In this document: positions 43,638 through 52,569 of the stretch, piece after piece
Numbering within the stretch: the first letter of the stretch is position 1
Layout of the letters: each line of letters starts with the position of its first letter
NCBI RefSeq assembly: GCF_013868415.1
Contig: NZ_JACEMT010000029.1
Location: forward strand, 1 to 64,000
Origin: Marinobacterium marinum
Lineage (GTDB): Bacteria; Pseudomonadota; Gammaproteobacteria; Pseudomonadales; Balneatricaceae
DNA: 64,000 nucleotides
Reading direction: 5' to 3'
The notes under the pieces: generated by a model
What the model saw: only the letters and a program-made list of their open reading frames with translations
Told to the model about the DNA's origin: nothing
Database searches by the model: none
Translations under genes and position numbers: made by a program

Positions 43638-45686
43638 GTGGAACTGGATGCTCTGGATAACAAGGCCGCAGACGTTTTTGAAGGCTATATCGTGCGCAAG
43701 GATCTGGTGCGGACCTTTGCCCGCCAGTTTCCGGTCCCGACCTATGTGGTCGAGTTCATGCTGGGACGCTACTGTGCCTCCACCGATCCCGAGGAGATCG
43801 AAGAGGGTCTGGAAATTGTTCAGCGCCAGCTGGCCTCCCGCACTGTACGTGCCGGTGAAGAGGAGTTGTTCAAAGCCCGTGCCTATAAGAAAGGTGCAGC
43901 CAAGCTGATCGATATCGTCAGTGTTCGCTTTGTCGAAAAAGAGGGCGGTTACGTCGCTTCTCTGCCCAGTCTCAATCTCAACCGCGTGCGCATTGCCGAC
44001 AAGATTGTCGATGACAATGAACGCCTGCTAACGGGCGGCTTTTATGCCGAGGTCACGCTGGAGTATGACCCCGTCATTGCTGAAGAGAAGGGTAACGCCT
44101 TTGGTATCGCCGAGCTGCGCCCTATCCAGATGTCCAAGCGTAACGTGCTGGATGTGATGGCCGAGGCGCGCGGTCGATTTGATAGTCATGAATGGCGTGA
44201 CTTTTTGATTCGCTCCATTGGCCTTGAGCCTGAAGCCCTGTCTGACCGTGCCAAGGACTCCATTCTTTTGCGAATGGTGCCCTTTGTTGAGCGCAACTAT
44301 AACCTGGTGGAACTGGGGCCACGTGGTACCGGTAAGAGCCATCTGTTCCAGCAGGTATCGCCCTATGCGCACCTGATCTCGGGCGGCAAGGCGACCATTG
44401 CCAAAATGTTCGTCAACAACGCCTCTGGACAGCGGGGGTTGGTATGCCAGTATGACGTGGTCTGCTTTGATGAAGTCAGCGGGATCTCTTTTGATAGCAA
44501 GGAAGGGATCAACATCATGAAGGGCTACATGGAATCCGGTGAATTCAGCCGTGGCAAGGAGAGCATCCGTGCCGATGGTTCCATGGTGTTTGTGGGTAAC
44601 TTCGACGTGGATGTGGAGCATCAACAACGGGTTGGTCATCTGTTTGGCCCTCTGCCCCAGGAGATGCGTGATGACACGGCCTGGATGGACCGTATTCATT
44701 GCTACCTGCCCGGTTGGGATGTGCCCAAGATGAGCAAGGAGCTAACCACAGACCACTTTGGTCTGGTCAGTGATTTCTTCTCTGAGTGCATGAGCCGTTT
44801 GCGTTTCCAAAGCAGGGTGGCGGCCATGCAGAACCGTGTGCATCTCGGCGGGGCGTTGAGTGGCCGAGACACCAATGCGGTGAATAAAACCGTTTCCGGC
44901 CTGCTTAAACTTATGTACCCCGACCCCGAAATGCAGGTGTCCGATGAGGATCTGGAGTGGGCGACCCGCCTGGCCTTGGAAGTACGCCGCCGAGTGAAAG
45001 AGCAGCAGAAACGAGTCGGTGCAGCTGAGTTTCGTAATACTCATTTCAGCTATTTTATCGGTGACGATGGTATTGAAAAGTTTGTTGCCACACCCGAATT
45101 ACGTGCCGACAACGAGATCGGTGATGATCCGCTTGAACCGGGTCAGATCTGGACGATTAGCGAAGGCGGTACCGATTTCGATGACAATGCCGGTCTCTAT
45201 CGCATCGAAGTAAACGAAGGCCCTGGATCTGGCGTGAAAATCCTGAATAACCCGGCACCCCCGGCCTTTAAGGAGTCCATGCGCTATGCTGAACAGAACC
45301 TCTATGCGCGTGCCCAGCAGCTGATCGGCGATCGTGATCCTCGAGCTCATGAATTCACTGTCCAGCTAAGAGCTTTTGATGCCGCCAAGAAAGGCTCCAA
45401 GCTAGGTGTAGCAGCCCTGGTTGCCATGTGTAGCAGCATGCTGAAAAAATCAGTGAAAGGTGGCCTGATAGTGGTGGGCGAGATCAACCTGGGTGGTTCC
45501 ATCGAGCCGATCAGTAATGCCGTGAATATTGCAGAGCTGGCGGTAGAAAAAGGCGCCAGTGCCTTGCTGATGCCAGTGACTGCCAGACGTCAGCTTTATG
45601 ACTTGTCAGATGAGATGGCGACCAAGGTTGATATTCAGTTTTATCAGGATGCGAGAGATGCACTGCTGAAAGCGCTTGCTGAATAA
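43638..45686 (+). CDS. brxL: BREX Lon-like ATPase BrxL
   Basis: A 682-residue protein starting at GTG with GGAGAG upstream. AAA+ region: Walker A GPRGTGKSH at about 229-237, Walker B VVCFDEVSGI near 276, then MVFVGNFDVD. The C-terminal Lon-like part is KGGLIVVGEINLGGSIEPISN, then NIAELAVEKGASALLMPV. BrxL forms an oligomeric motor on DNA and is essential for type I defence but not methylation. A clear Ser-Lys protease dyad is not obvious in the C-terminal domain. Confidence 0.95.
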   Translation: MELDALDNKAADVFEGYIVRKDLVRTFARQFPVPTYVVEFMLGRYCASTDPEEIEEGLEIVQRQLASRTVRAGEEELFKARAYKKGAAKLIDIVSVRFVEKEGGYVASLPSLNLNRVRIADKIVDDNERLLTGGFYAEVTLEYDPVIAEEKGNAFGIAELRPIQMSKRNVLDVMAEARGRFDSHEWRDFLIRSIGLEPEALSDRAKDSILLRMVPFVERNYNLVELGPRGTGKSHLFQQVSPYAHLISGGKATIAKMFVNNASGQRGLVCQYDVVCFDEVSGISFDSKEGINIMKGYMESGEFSRGKESIRADGSMVFVGNFDVDVEHQQRVGHLFGPLPQEMRDDTAWMDRIHCYLPGWDVPKMSKELTTDHFGLVSDFFSECMSRLRFQSRVAAMQNRVHLGGALSGRDTNAVNKTVSGLLKLMYPDPEMQVSDEDLEWATRLALEVRRRVKEQQKRVGAAEFRNTHFSYFIGDDGIEKFVATPELRADNEIGDDPLEPGQIWTISEGGTDFDDNAGLYRIEVNEGPGSGVKILNNPAPPAFKESMRYAEQNLYARAQQLIGDRDPRAHEFTVQLRAFDAAKKGSKLGVAALVAMCSSMLKKSVKGGLIVVGEINLGGSIEPISNAVNIAELAVEKGASALLMPVTARRQLYDLSDEMATKVDIQFYQDARDALLKALAE

Positions 45687-45798
45687 AGCCGAGTAATCGA
45701 GGCCAATCCCATCATTTCGCATATAAAATATTCAGGAATATTTGAGGCGTTCAGGCACTCAGTCCTTGCAAGGGCGCTTAAAGCGGGGAAAAGGATTT

Positions 45799-47589
45799 AT
45801 GGCCAAATACGAAGTAAAACAAACGGCAGTCAGTCAGGTACTGTCAGATGTGCGCAGTGACAAGATCGCAATACCGGAGCTGCAACGCCCGTTTGTCTGG
45901 AAGACCTCCCAGGTCAGAGATCTGATGGACTCCTTATACAACGGCTACCCAGTGGGATATCTGATTACTTGGCAATCAGTGGGTGCGAAACTAAAAGGTG
46001 GGCAGGTCGCTGCACATCAGCAAATCCTGATCGATGGCCAGCAGCGTGTAACGGCGTTGCGTGCTGCAATCGCGGGCCAGCCTGTGGTGGGCAAGCGGTA
46101 TGAGAAGAAACGTATCGCCATCTCTTTCAATCCACTAACGGAAGAGTTTGCGACTCGCACCCCGGCTATCAGCAACAGCAGCCAGTGGATTCACGATATC
46201 AGTGAGTTCTTTTCCGGCAGTAGTCAGCTGACTTTCCTGCGCAAGTATTTCGATAAGAACCCTGATGCGGATGAGGGGCAAGTGGAGGCGGCGGTAGCCA
46301 GGCTGGCCGGAATAGAGCATGCCCAGGTGGGGGTGATCTCGCTTGCGGACAACCTTGATGTCGATACCGTGGCTGAGATCTTTGTCCGTATTAACGCCAA
46401 GGGCGTCCCGCTGTCCAGTGCGGATTTCGTGATGAGTAAGATTGCTACCTATGGCGATGAGGGTCGCAACCTGCGTAAGTTGATCGATTACTTTTGCCAC
46501 CTGTCGGTATCCGGGCATGCCTTCGAAGACATTCGTGAGAACGACGAGGAATTCAGTGCGTCGGCGCACCTAGACAAGATTCAGTGGCTGAAAAGCCAAT
46601 CTGATGAGTTGTTCCAGCCGGAGTACACAGATGTTATCCGCATTGCCGGTCTGGTCGGCTTTTCCCGCGGTAAGGCGGCGGCCATTGTCAGCGAGCTGGC
46701 CGGATTAGACCCCGAAACGCGCAAGATCGATGAAACCCGAATACCGGACGCCTACGCACGCTTCGGCCATGCACTCGATAAGATAGTGAGCAGGACCCAT
46801 TTCGAGCGTTTCGTCATGATGATCAAGTCGGCAGGCTTTATTGATGCAAGCATGATCGGCTCCAAAAACGCACTGAACTTCGCTTATGCCTTGTATCTGC
46901 GGCTGCGTGACAATGATCAGCTTTCGGAAGGGCAGCGCTCTCAGCTGGTCAAGCGCTGGTTTGTGATGACACTGCTAACTGGCAGGGCTGTGGGCAGTTT
47001 TGAGTCCACCTGGGAAACCGACCTGCGCCGAATTGAAGAGCAGGGGGCGACCAAGTACCTGCGCCTTATCGAAACATCCGAGTTAGGCGAGGGATTCTGG
47101 GATGTAACATTGCCACAGGAGCTGGTATCACCCAGCAAACGCAGCCCGGCATTTCAGATTTTTCTGGCCGCATTGGTGAGTAAAGGTGCCCGAGGTTTTC
47201 TCTCCAAGTCGATCAATGTTGCCCAGATGATCGAGGGGCATGGTGATATGCATCATATCGTGCCAAAGAATCACCTCATCAAGAACGGTTACCCGAAACA
47301 GGGTGACTACAACCAGGTGGCGAATTTCGCGCTCACGGAAACCCCAATCAACATTGCTATTAAGGACTACCCGCCGACAGAGTACATGGCATGGCTGGAA
47401 GGGCAGATTGATACGGGTGTGCTGAAGTTGGGTGAGATTACCCAACGGAGTGATCTGGACGCCAACATGGCCGAGAACGCGATACCGGCGTTTATCCGTG
47501 AGGTGAACGCGGATAACTACCCTGCGTTTCTTGAAGCGCGACGTAAGCTGATGGCCCGCGTGATTCGGGAGTACTACCTGGCGTTGTAG
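45799..47589 (+). CDS. DUF262 protein with HNH-like C terminus (second copy)
   Basis: A 596-residue protein. DUF262: RPFVWKTSQVRDLMDSLYNGYPVGY, then LIDGQQRVTALRAA at about 78. The C-terminal part MHHIVPKNHLIKNGY with VANFALTETPINIAIKDYPP is an HNH-like end different from DUF1524 of the first copy. The ATG at 45799 has AAAGG upstream; the frame extends to 45742. It is the first of the genes added after brxL. It may be a second modification-dependent nuclease. Confidence 0.85.
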   Translation: MAKYEVKQTAVSQVLSDVRSDKIAIPELQRPFVWKTSQVRDLMDSLYNGYPVGYLITWQSVGAKLKGGQVAAHQQILIDGQQRVTALRAAIAGQPVVGKRYEKKRIAISFNPLTEEFATRTPAISNSSQWIHDISEFFSGSSQLTFLRKYFDKNPDADEGQVEAAVARLAGIEHAQVGVISLADNLDVDTVAEIFVRINAKGVPLSSADFVMSKIATYGDEGRNLRKLIDYFCHLSVSGHAFEDIRENDEEFSASAHLDKIQWLKSQSDELFQPEYTDVIRIAGLVGFSRGKAAAIVSELAGLDPETRKIDETRIPDAYARFGHALDKIVSRTHFERFVMMIKSAGFIDASMIGSKNALNFAYALYLRLRDNDQLSEGQRSQLVKRWFVMTLLTGRAVGSFESTWETDLRRIEEQGATKYLRLIETSELGEGFWDVTLPQELVSPSKRSPAFQIFLAALVSKGARGFLSKSINVAQMIEGHGDMHHIVPKNHLIKNGYPKQGDYNQVANFALTETPINIAIKDYPPTEYMAWLEGQIDTGVLKLGEITQRSDLDANMAENAIPAFIREVNADNYPAFLEARRKLMARVIREYYLAL

Positions 47590-47760
47590 GCAGGTTGCCT
47601 ATGGCTGTATGAAATGCCCTGAAGCGGTTGATGTACGTAGAGGCAAAAAGTGGCGAAGCACCTAACTGTATGGTGTCGTCAATGTAAGCTACAGTAATTT
47701 TTTGGATTCTCTGTCTGAGGTTGTAGCTATTTTCGGAAAAGCCAAAAATAAGGAAGTTCA

Positions 47761-48828
47761 ATGCCAACATTAAACTGGATTCAGGAAACAGGCTGGGATC
47801 GATACTGGGAAAGAGGCTCCGATGGTTGCGAGTCTATCGACCGCACGTATACCTGCAGGGTATGCGGTAAAATTTTCGATTCGCTGGAGCTTCGTGACGC
47901 TCATGAGGTGGAGCATCCGGTATCAAATCCGACAATATTTGTTGATGGGAAGGAAATTTGTGGAGAACGGCTAAACATTACTGATCCCATCACTACTGAT
48001 GGTTTACTGTTGCGTGATATTGACACATTGGTTGTTAACGGAGAGGTGCTCGATACGCCGCAGGAGCTGGTTGACAGAATCTCAGCTGATAATCTGGCGT
48101 TTTTACATGTCCGTTATGGCAATGCTAACAGTGTGCGACAGCTCAAGATTAATATCTGTGTTGCGGACCAAGAAGAATTAGAACAAGTTGGTAATATTTT
48201 CTGTCAGTATTTTGAAGTTAATGGGCTTAATCCGAAAGCTATCGTGTCCTTTACGGAAAAAGTAAAAAAATTCAAAACTGTTCAGCTCTATTGTGATGGG
48301 CTGGTTCGCTACCTTCAGGGTCTGATGGCAAAGGATAACCGAGCTGATGCTGAGCCATTTGACGTTTTCTTGGAGCGTTTTAATCAGGCTTCTCAAGCGT
48401 TGAAGTATTACGACACAGAACTCTCCCATGCTGTTCGGTCGGTAATTGATTTTAATCGAAATGACTTCGCTGCAGTCAGTAAGACTGGTCTTCCTTTACT
48501 TGATAGTGCTACAGAATTTTTTAATGGTAAGGAACTTGCTAAGTCCGACCACGAACTAGGAAGTAGATCACTTCCAGTGGATTATGCTACTGAGATAATT
48601 GTTTCAACTCTTCTTGATTATTACAGAAATGGTTCGCTTGATAATATTCGGAAGGAAGTGAATAATTTCCCATTAAAACATCTTTCGTTACAGGATAAAA
48701 TGAAATTCAACTATATACTCTATCGAAAGCTTCTTAAGGTTGGCGATATTGAATCTGCTCAAAATTATAAGAAAAAGCTATCGTTTGATGATGCGTTTTC
48801 AGAAATGGTAGGGCCTATTGATGAGTGA
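47761..48828 (+). CDS. C2H2-type zinc-finger protein, module partner
   Basis: A 355-residue protein with an N-terminal C2H2 finger (YTCRVCGKIFDSLELRDAHE: C32, C35, H48, H52), rare in bacteria. A beta-rich segment (about 55-145) and a helical C-terminal half (about 160-350) follow; no other domain is recognised. GGAAGTTC precedes the ATG. The end of the gene overlaps the next start (ATGAGTGATG), so it is coupled to the coiled-coil and Hsp70-like genes. AT-rich C-terminal half. Confidence 0.65.
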   Translation: MPTLNWIQETGWDRYWERGSDGCESIDRTYTCRVCGKIFDSLELRDAHEVEHPVSNPTIFVDGKEICGERLNITDPITTDGLLLRDIDTLVVNGEVLDTPQELVDRISADNLAFLHVRYGNANSVRQLKINICVADQEELEQVGNIFCQYFEVNGLNPKAIVSFTEKVKKFKTVQLYCDGLVRYLQGLMAKDNRADAEPFDVFLERFNQASQALKYYDTELSHAVRSVIDFNRNDFAAVSKTGLPLLDSATEFFNGKELAKSDHELGSRSLPVDYATEIIVSTLLDYYRNGSLDNIRKEVNNFPLKHLSLQDKMKFNYILYRKLLKVGDIESAQNYKKKLSFDDAFSEMVGPIDE

Positions 48829-50143
48829 TGCTAAAAGCGGAATAGGGGGAGGGGGTGATAAAATAAGGAGCATGCTTTCTCTGAGAAAAAAAGAAGATAT
48901 AGCTGTAGAAAAACCTGTAGCGAAAATAGAAAAAGACAGAGCCCTGGTAGAGGAAAAAAATGAACTTGAAACTGAAAATAAAAAGAAATCAGAAAATCGC
49001 TCTGTAAAAGGATGTGAGCCAAAAAAAACGGCACAAGATATCCTTTTGGGCGCATTTTCTAAACAGCATGATAAGGACGGGAGCATTAAACCGGCCAAAA
49101 TCACCAAGCGGGATCTGAAGAGCCTTAACTCCTTGAATACCCACGAGGTTCTAACAAGGGAGCTGGTTAACTCTATAGCCGAAGCGGCGGCGCTGACGGA
49201 TCCATCTCTGGATTGCTTGGCAGAACTGGCCTTGAGTGTGACAGATGAAAGTGAGGGCGACTGGCAGCAAGCGCTTTTTACATTCTGTGTTCAAGTGGCC
49301 AGTGGTGTCTGGATTCATAAGCATACAGGGTCTGTTGATCTATTCAGGGATATTTTTGTTGAGCATAACAACCGTGATGATTGGCCGAACATTCTTGAAT
49401 ACAGCCTGAGTCAAAAGTACCAAAAGCGTATAGCAGGCCTTAAAAGTCGGGAGACATTCCAAAGTTCTGGCGAATCTGAGGCGCTAGAACCTGTATCTGG
49501 CCTCAGTAGCAGAGAGCAGCAGAAAACGCTGGAGAAGCAACATCGCAACTTGCTGTTAATTGGTGTTTTGTGGTTGCTCAATGAAAGTAAGTGCGACCTT
49601 CGTGACATCATCGGCTACCTAAATGAATCGGTGGTAATAGACCACGGCTCTAAAGCGACATTGAAAGATGTTTCTCTACTTCTTGCTGGGCAATGGTTGT
49701 CACCGAGTTCCCGGGTGATCCGTTTATTGGCCATGCAGGCTGAGCAGCGCACGCAACTTGAAGATGACCTGAAGCGCACCGAAAAACTGATGCTGCAAAA
49801 AGACCAGCAGATAGAGCAACTAAGATGTGATCTAACGGCCAAGAAAAATGAAGTTCAGCGTGCGATTACAGAAGCACAAAATTACCAAACAGCACTGGAA
49901 GAGCTTAAGAAGCAAGCGGAAGATCAGCAGCTGGATGCACGTGCCGCACGCACCCATTTGAGAGATAACGAAGGCAAGGTAAGAGCCAAGGCGTTCAACT
50001 TGCTTTCAGAGGAGGTGTTGGAGCCGTTGCGCCTCTCCCTTTCAGCATTGCAACGCGAGAATCCGAAGACCAAGGTGGCGATACATCAAATTGAGTTGGT
50101 GGTTGAAAGCATTGAGAGGGATTTGCAGTGGTTCAAAGAGTAG
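48821..50143 (+). CDS. coiled-coil protein, module partner
   Basis: A 440-residue protein. The N terminus is low-complexity and charged (GIGGGGDKIRSMLSLRKKEDI). A helical mid-region (about 90-290) is followed by a long coiled coil at about 306-382 (AEQRTQLEDDLKRTEKLML; QQIEQLRCDLTAKKNEVQRA). It overlaps both neighbours: its start lies in the zinc-finger gene end and its stop lies inside the first codons of the Hsp70-like gene. It may be the co-chaperone or substrate-presenting subunit. A GrpE-like nucleotide-exchange role is one guess, because of the coiled coil next to an Hsp70; this is inference. Confidence 0.6.
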   Translation: MSDAKSGIGGGGDKIRSMLSLRKKEDIAVEKPVAKIEKDRALVEEKNELETENKKKSENRSVKGCEPKKTAQDILLGAFSKQHDKDGSIKPAKITKRDLKSLNSLNTHEVLTRELVNSIAEAAALTDPSLDCLAELALSVTDESEGDWQQALFTFCVQVASGVWIHKHTGSVDLFRDIFVEHNNRDDWPNILEYSLSQKYQKRIAGLKSRETFQSSGESEALEPVSGLSSREQQKTLEKQHRNLLLIGVLWLLNESKCDLRDIIGYLNESVVIDHGSKATLKDVSLLLAGQWLSPSSRVIRLLAMQAEQRTQLEDDLKRTEKLMLQKDQQIEQLRCDLTAKKNEVQRAITEAQNYQTALEELKKQAEDQQLDARAARTHLRDNEGKVRAKAFNLLSEEVLEPLRLSLSALQRENPKTKVAIHQIELVVESIERDLQWFKE

Positions 50144-51918
50144 GAATTGACTTCGGTACAACCAATAGCCTGATCTCGGTGGTGACCCGGGGAAATCGTA
50201 TTAAATCGTTCGATGACACGGGGCGGCCTCACCCTTCCGTGGTTCGTTATGAGGGTGACAGGGTTATCTGCGGGAAAATAGCCCGGGATAAACTCGAACA
50301 GCTGGGTATTGGGGTATTGGGCAATACGGTAAGGGGCCCCAAAAAACTGATCAGTAACGAAACCATTAACGTTGAAGGGCGCTTGATGACTCCGGTTGAT
50401 GTGATTGGAGAGTACATCCGTTATCTGATTGATGATGCGCGAGAAAACGATTCGGAACAGGTTGCGGACCTGACCCGAGCCGTTGTCACTATACCGGTCG
50501 CTTTGGATGGCAGAGGGCGCAAGACGCTGCGAGAAGCCTTGATGACGGCTGGTGTGTACGTGGATGCGTTTGTGCACGAGCCATTGGCTGCACTTTACGG
50601 ATACTTCAGGGACCAAGAGCGCTTCGAGGAAACGATCCGATCTTACGATGAGCGTATGGTTCTCGTGTTTGACTGGGGCGGTGGTACGCTGGATTTGACC
50701 CTGTGCAAGATTGTCGATGGGTGTCTGGTACAGGTCTTGAACCGGGGCAACAATCTGGTTGGGGGCGATTACCTAGATGAGGCCATACTGACTTATGTGA
50801 TTCGTGAGCATGAAAAGAAGCACGGCTGGTCATCAGAAACGGCACTTCCGGTAAATCCAGGTATGAAGTCCAAGCTGTTAGCGCAATGTGAAAGAGCCAA
50901 GATCACTCTTTCTACACGAGACGAAACCAGTATCTTTCTTCCAGACTATTTCCAAGGCGAAGGTGATGAGGCCGAGATTGAAGTTTGGTTGGACAGGACT
51001 ACCTTGGAGTCCATTTGTAAGCCCTTGGTGAATCAAGGGATTGAAGAGATTAGCTCACTGCTGGCTCAGGACCAAGCAAATGTCGACCCACAAACCATAG
51101 CACTCTGTCTGGCGACAGGCGGCATGGTCAATATGCCCTTGATTAAGTCGCGGTTGACGGAAATTTTTGGTGTGTCGGCCTTGCACATATCACCTAAGGG
51201 CGACCGAATTATCTCAGAAGGTGCAGCATGGATTGCCAGCGATGGGGTAGAGCTGGCACTGGCAAAGCCATTTGAGCTTGTAGAAGCTCGCAACTCATTA
51301 CTGACCATAATTCACCAAGGTACTCGTCTTCCCGCAAGAGGAGAGTCTATACAGATACCTCAGGCCATGTATTGCTCTGATCCGAGAGATGGTAAGGCCA
51401 TTTTTACGTTCAAACGCCCTCAGATGGTCAACAAATCGGCGGCAGCGGATCCGCGAACCACCTACGGTAGCCTGGTGGTCGAAATTAACCCGGACTTTCC
51501 TCCTCTGGAAGAGCGTATTCAGCTGCAGGTCACTATAGATGATGACCTGATTGTGCATTGTGAGGCTGTTGGTGAAGACTATCAGCAGGCAAGAAGTATC
51601 GATTTCTACGATCTGGAGTTCTCGGTCAATGCAGTTCCTGGGTTCAACAGTGCAGGTAGTAAAAAAAAACGGACGAAAATCTCTCCATCTAGGAATGGGC
51701 TAAAGCAGTTAGTGGCTAAAGCGAATGTATCTCCAAATAAGAATGATTGGTCTACGGTACCTGGGGAGCTACTCAAAGAGTTTAATGACCGATATATATA
51801 CAGGCAGCAACCTATGACTGAGATACAAAATCTGGAGTATGTTCGTTATCAGCCATGTTCGAATTGTGGTGCCAAGTGGGTTAAAAACTGCTGCTCCAGT
51901 GCTCTAGGCGTCAGCTAG
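50128..51918 (+). CDS. Hsp70/DnaK-like ATPase
   Basis: A 596-residue actin-fold chaperone. Phosphate 1 motif VGIDFGTTNSLIS lies at 5-17, VFDWGGGTLDLTL at about 181 (phosphate 2), and an ALCLATGGMVNMPLI motif (adenosine) near 331. The substrate-binding part is short, and the C terminus has CSNCGAKWVKNCCS, a zinc-like cluster not found in DnaK. The start is GTG with GAGAGGG upstream. It is not accompanied by dnaJ or grpE. Coupled third gene of the trio; an island-specific, possibly sensing, Hsp70. Confidence 0.85.
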   Translation: MVQRVGIDFGTTNSLISVVTRGNRIKSFDDTGRPHPSVVRYEGDRVICGKIARDKLEQLGIGVLGNTVRGPKKLISNETINVEGRLMTPVDVIGEYIRYLIDDARENDSEQVADLTRAVVTIPVALDGRGRKTLREALMTAGVYVDAFVHEPLAALYGYFRDQERFEETIRSYDERMVLVFDWGGGTLDLTLCKIVDGCLVQVLNRGNNLVGGDYLDEAILTYVIREHEKKHGWSSETALPVNPGMKSKLLAQCERAKITLSTRDETSIFLPDYFQGEGDEAEIEVWLDRTTLESICKPLVNQGIEEISSLLAQDQANVDPQTIALCLATGGMVNMPLIKSRLTEIFGVSALHISPKGDRIISEGAAWIASDGVELALAKPFELVEARNSLLTIIHQGTRLPARGESIQIPQAMYCSDPRDGKAIFTFKRPQMVNKSAAADPRTTYGSLVVEINPDFPPLEERIQLQVTIDDDLIVHCEAVGEDYQQARSIDFYDLEFSVNAVPGFNSAGSKKKRTKISPSRNGLKQLVAKANVSPNKNDWSTVPGELLKEFNDRYIYRQQPMTEIQNLEYVRYQPCSNCGAKWVKNCCSSALGVS

Positions 51919-51986
51919 GGTTGCTTCAGTAGTGAATGGACATGGATTTATAAAATTCAGCAGAGGCTGTAAAAGGAGAAATCAGG

Positions 51987-52493
51987 ATGATTGAGAAATT
52001 CGGGAAGAAGTCACTGGCCGCATGTATATTCGCGTTTATGAGCGCTGTTAGCACCACGTCTAATGCTTCGGATCTTGCTGAGGTAGAAGCCGTTGTAAAG
52101 CTCTATGCCAGTACGGTCGCATGTAGTTATGAAGGTTCAGATTTCAAGGCCGTCCAGGTGGCCGGTGATAAAAATGAACCAATGTCCTTCATGGATTACT
52201 ACACGGTGGTTTGGTCCGGCGACCTTGGCTGTAGCGGAGGCTCCGGATCGCATGGGGTTATCATGACAACAGTTGGCTCCCGAGCTGGCGGTAACCTTAA
52301 GGTATTGGCTGATAAGGCAAATGTCATGGTACCCACTCGTACTGTCAAAGCTGTAGCTGGTGCTCAGGGAATGGTCATTATCGAAGGACCCGCTTACCGC
52401 GAAAATGATCCTAACTGCTGTCCGAGTGGCACTGCATCTTACGTCTACAAATTTGATCAGGGCTCAGAAACCATGAAGCTGGTTGAAGAGTAA
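51987..52493 (+). CDS. secreted hypothetical protein
   Basis: A 168-residue protein with a signal peptide (residues 1-27: KK, then CIFAFMSAVSTTSNASD, cleavage probably after ASNA-type site). The mature part has paired Cys (CSYEG, DLGCSGG, NCCPSG) and a beta-rich look. AAAGGAGAAATC precedes the ATG. No family is recognised. It sits between the Hsp70 gene and the NYN gene and may be unrelated cargo. Confidence 0.6.
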   Translation: MIEKFGKKSLAACIFAFMSAVSTTSNASDLAEVEAVVKLYASTVACSYEGSDFKAVQVAGDKNEPMSFMDYYTVVWSGDLGCSGGSGSHGVIMTTVGSRAGGNLKVLADKANVMVPTRTVKAVAGAQGMVIIEGPAYRENDPNCCPSGTASYVYKFDQGSETMKLVEE

Positions 52494-52569
52494 TCCTTCA
52501 GAACTTAGAGCATGTGGTCTGAGCCAGGTGCTGAAGTCTCTTCTAATAATTTTGATGTAAAGGACTACA

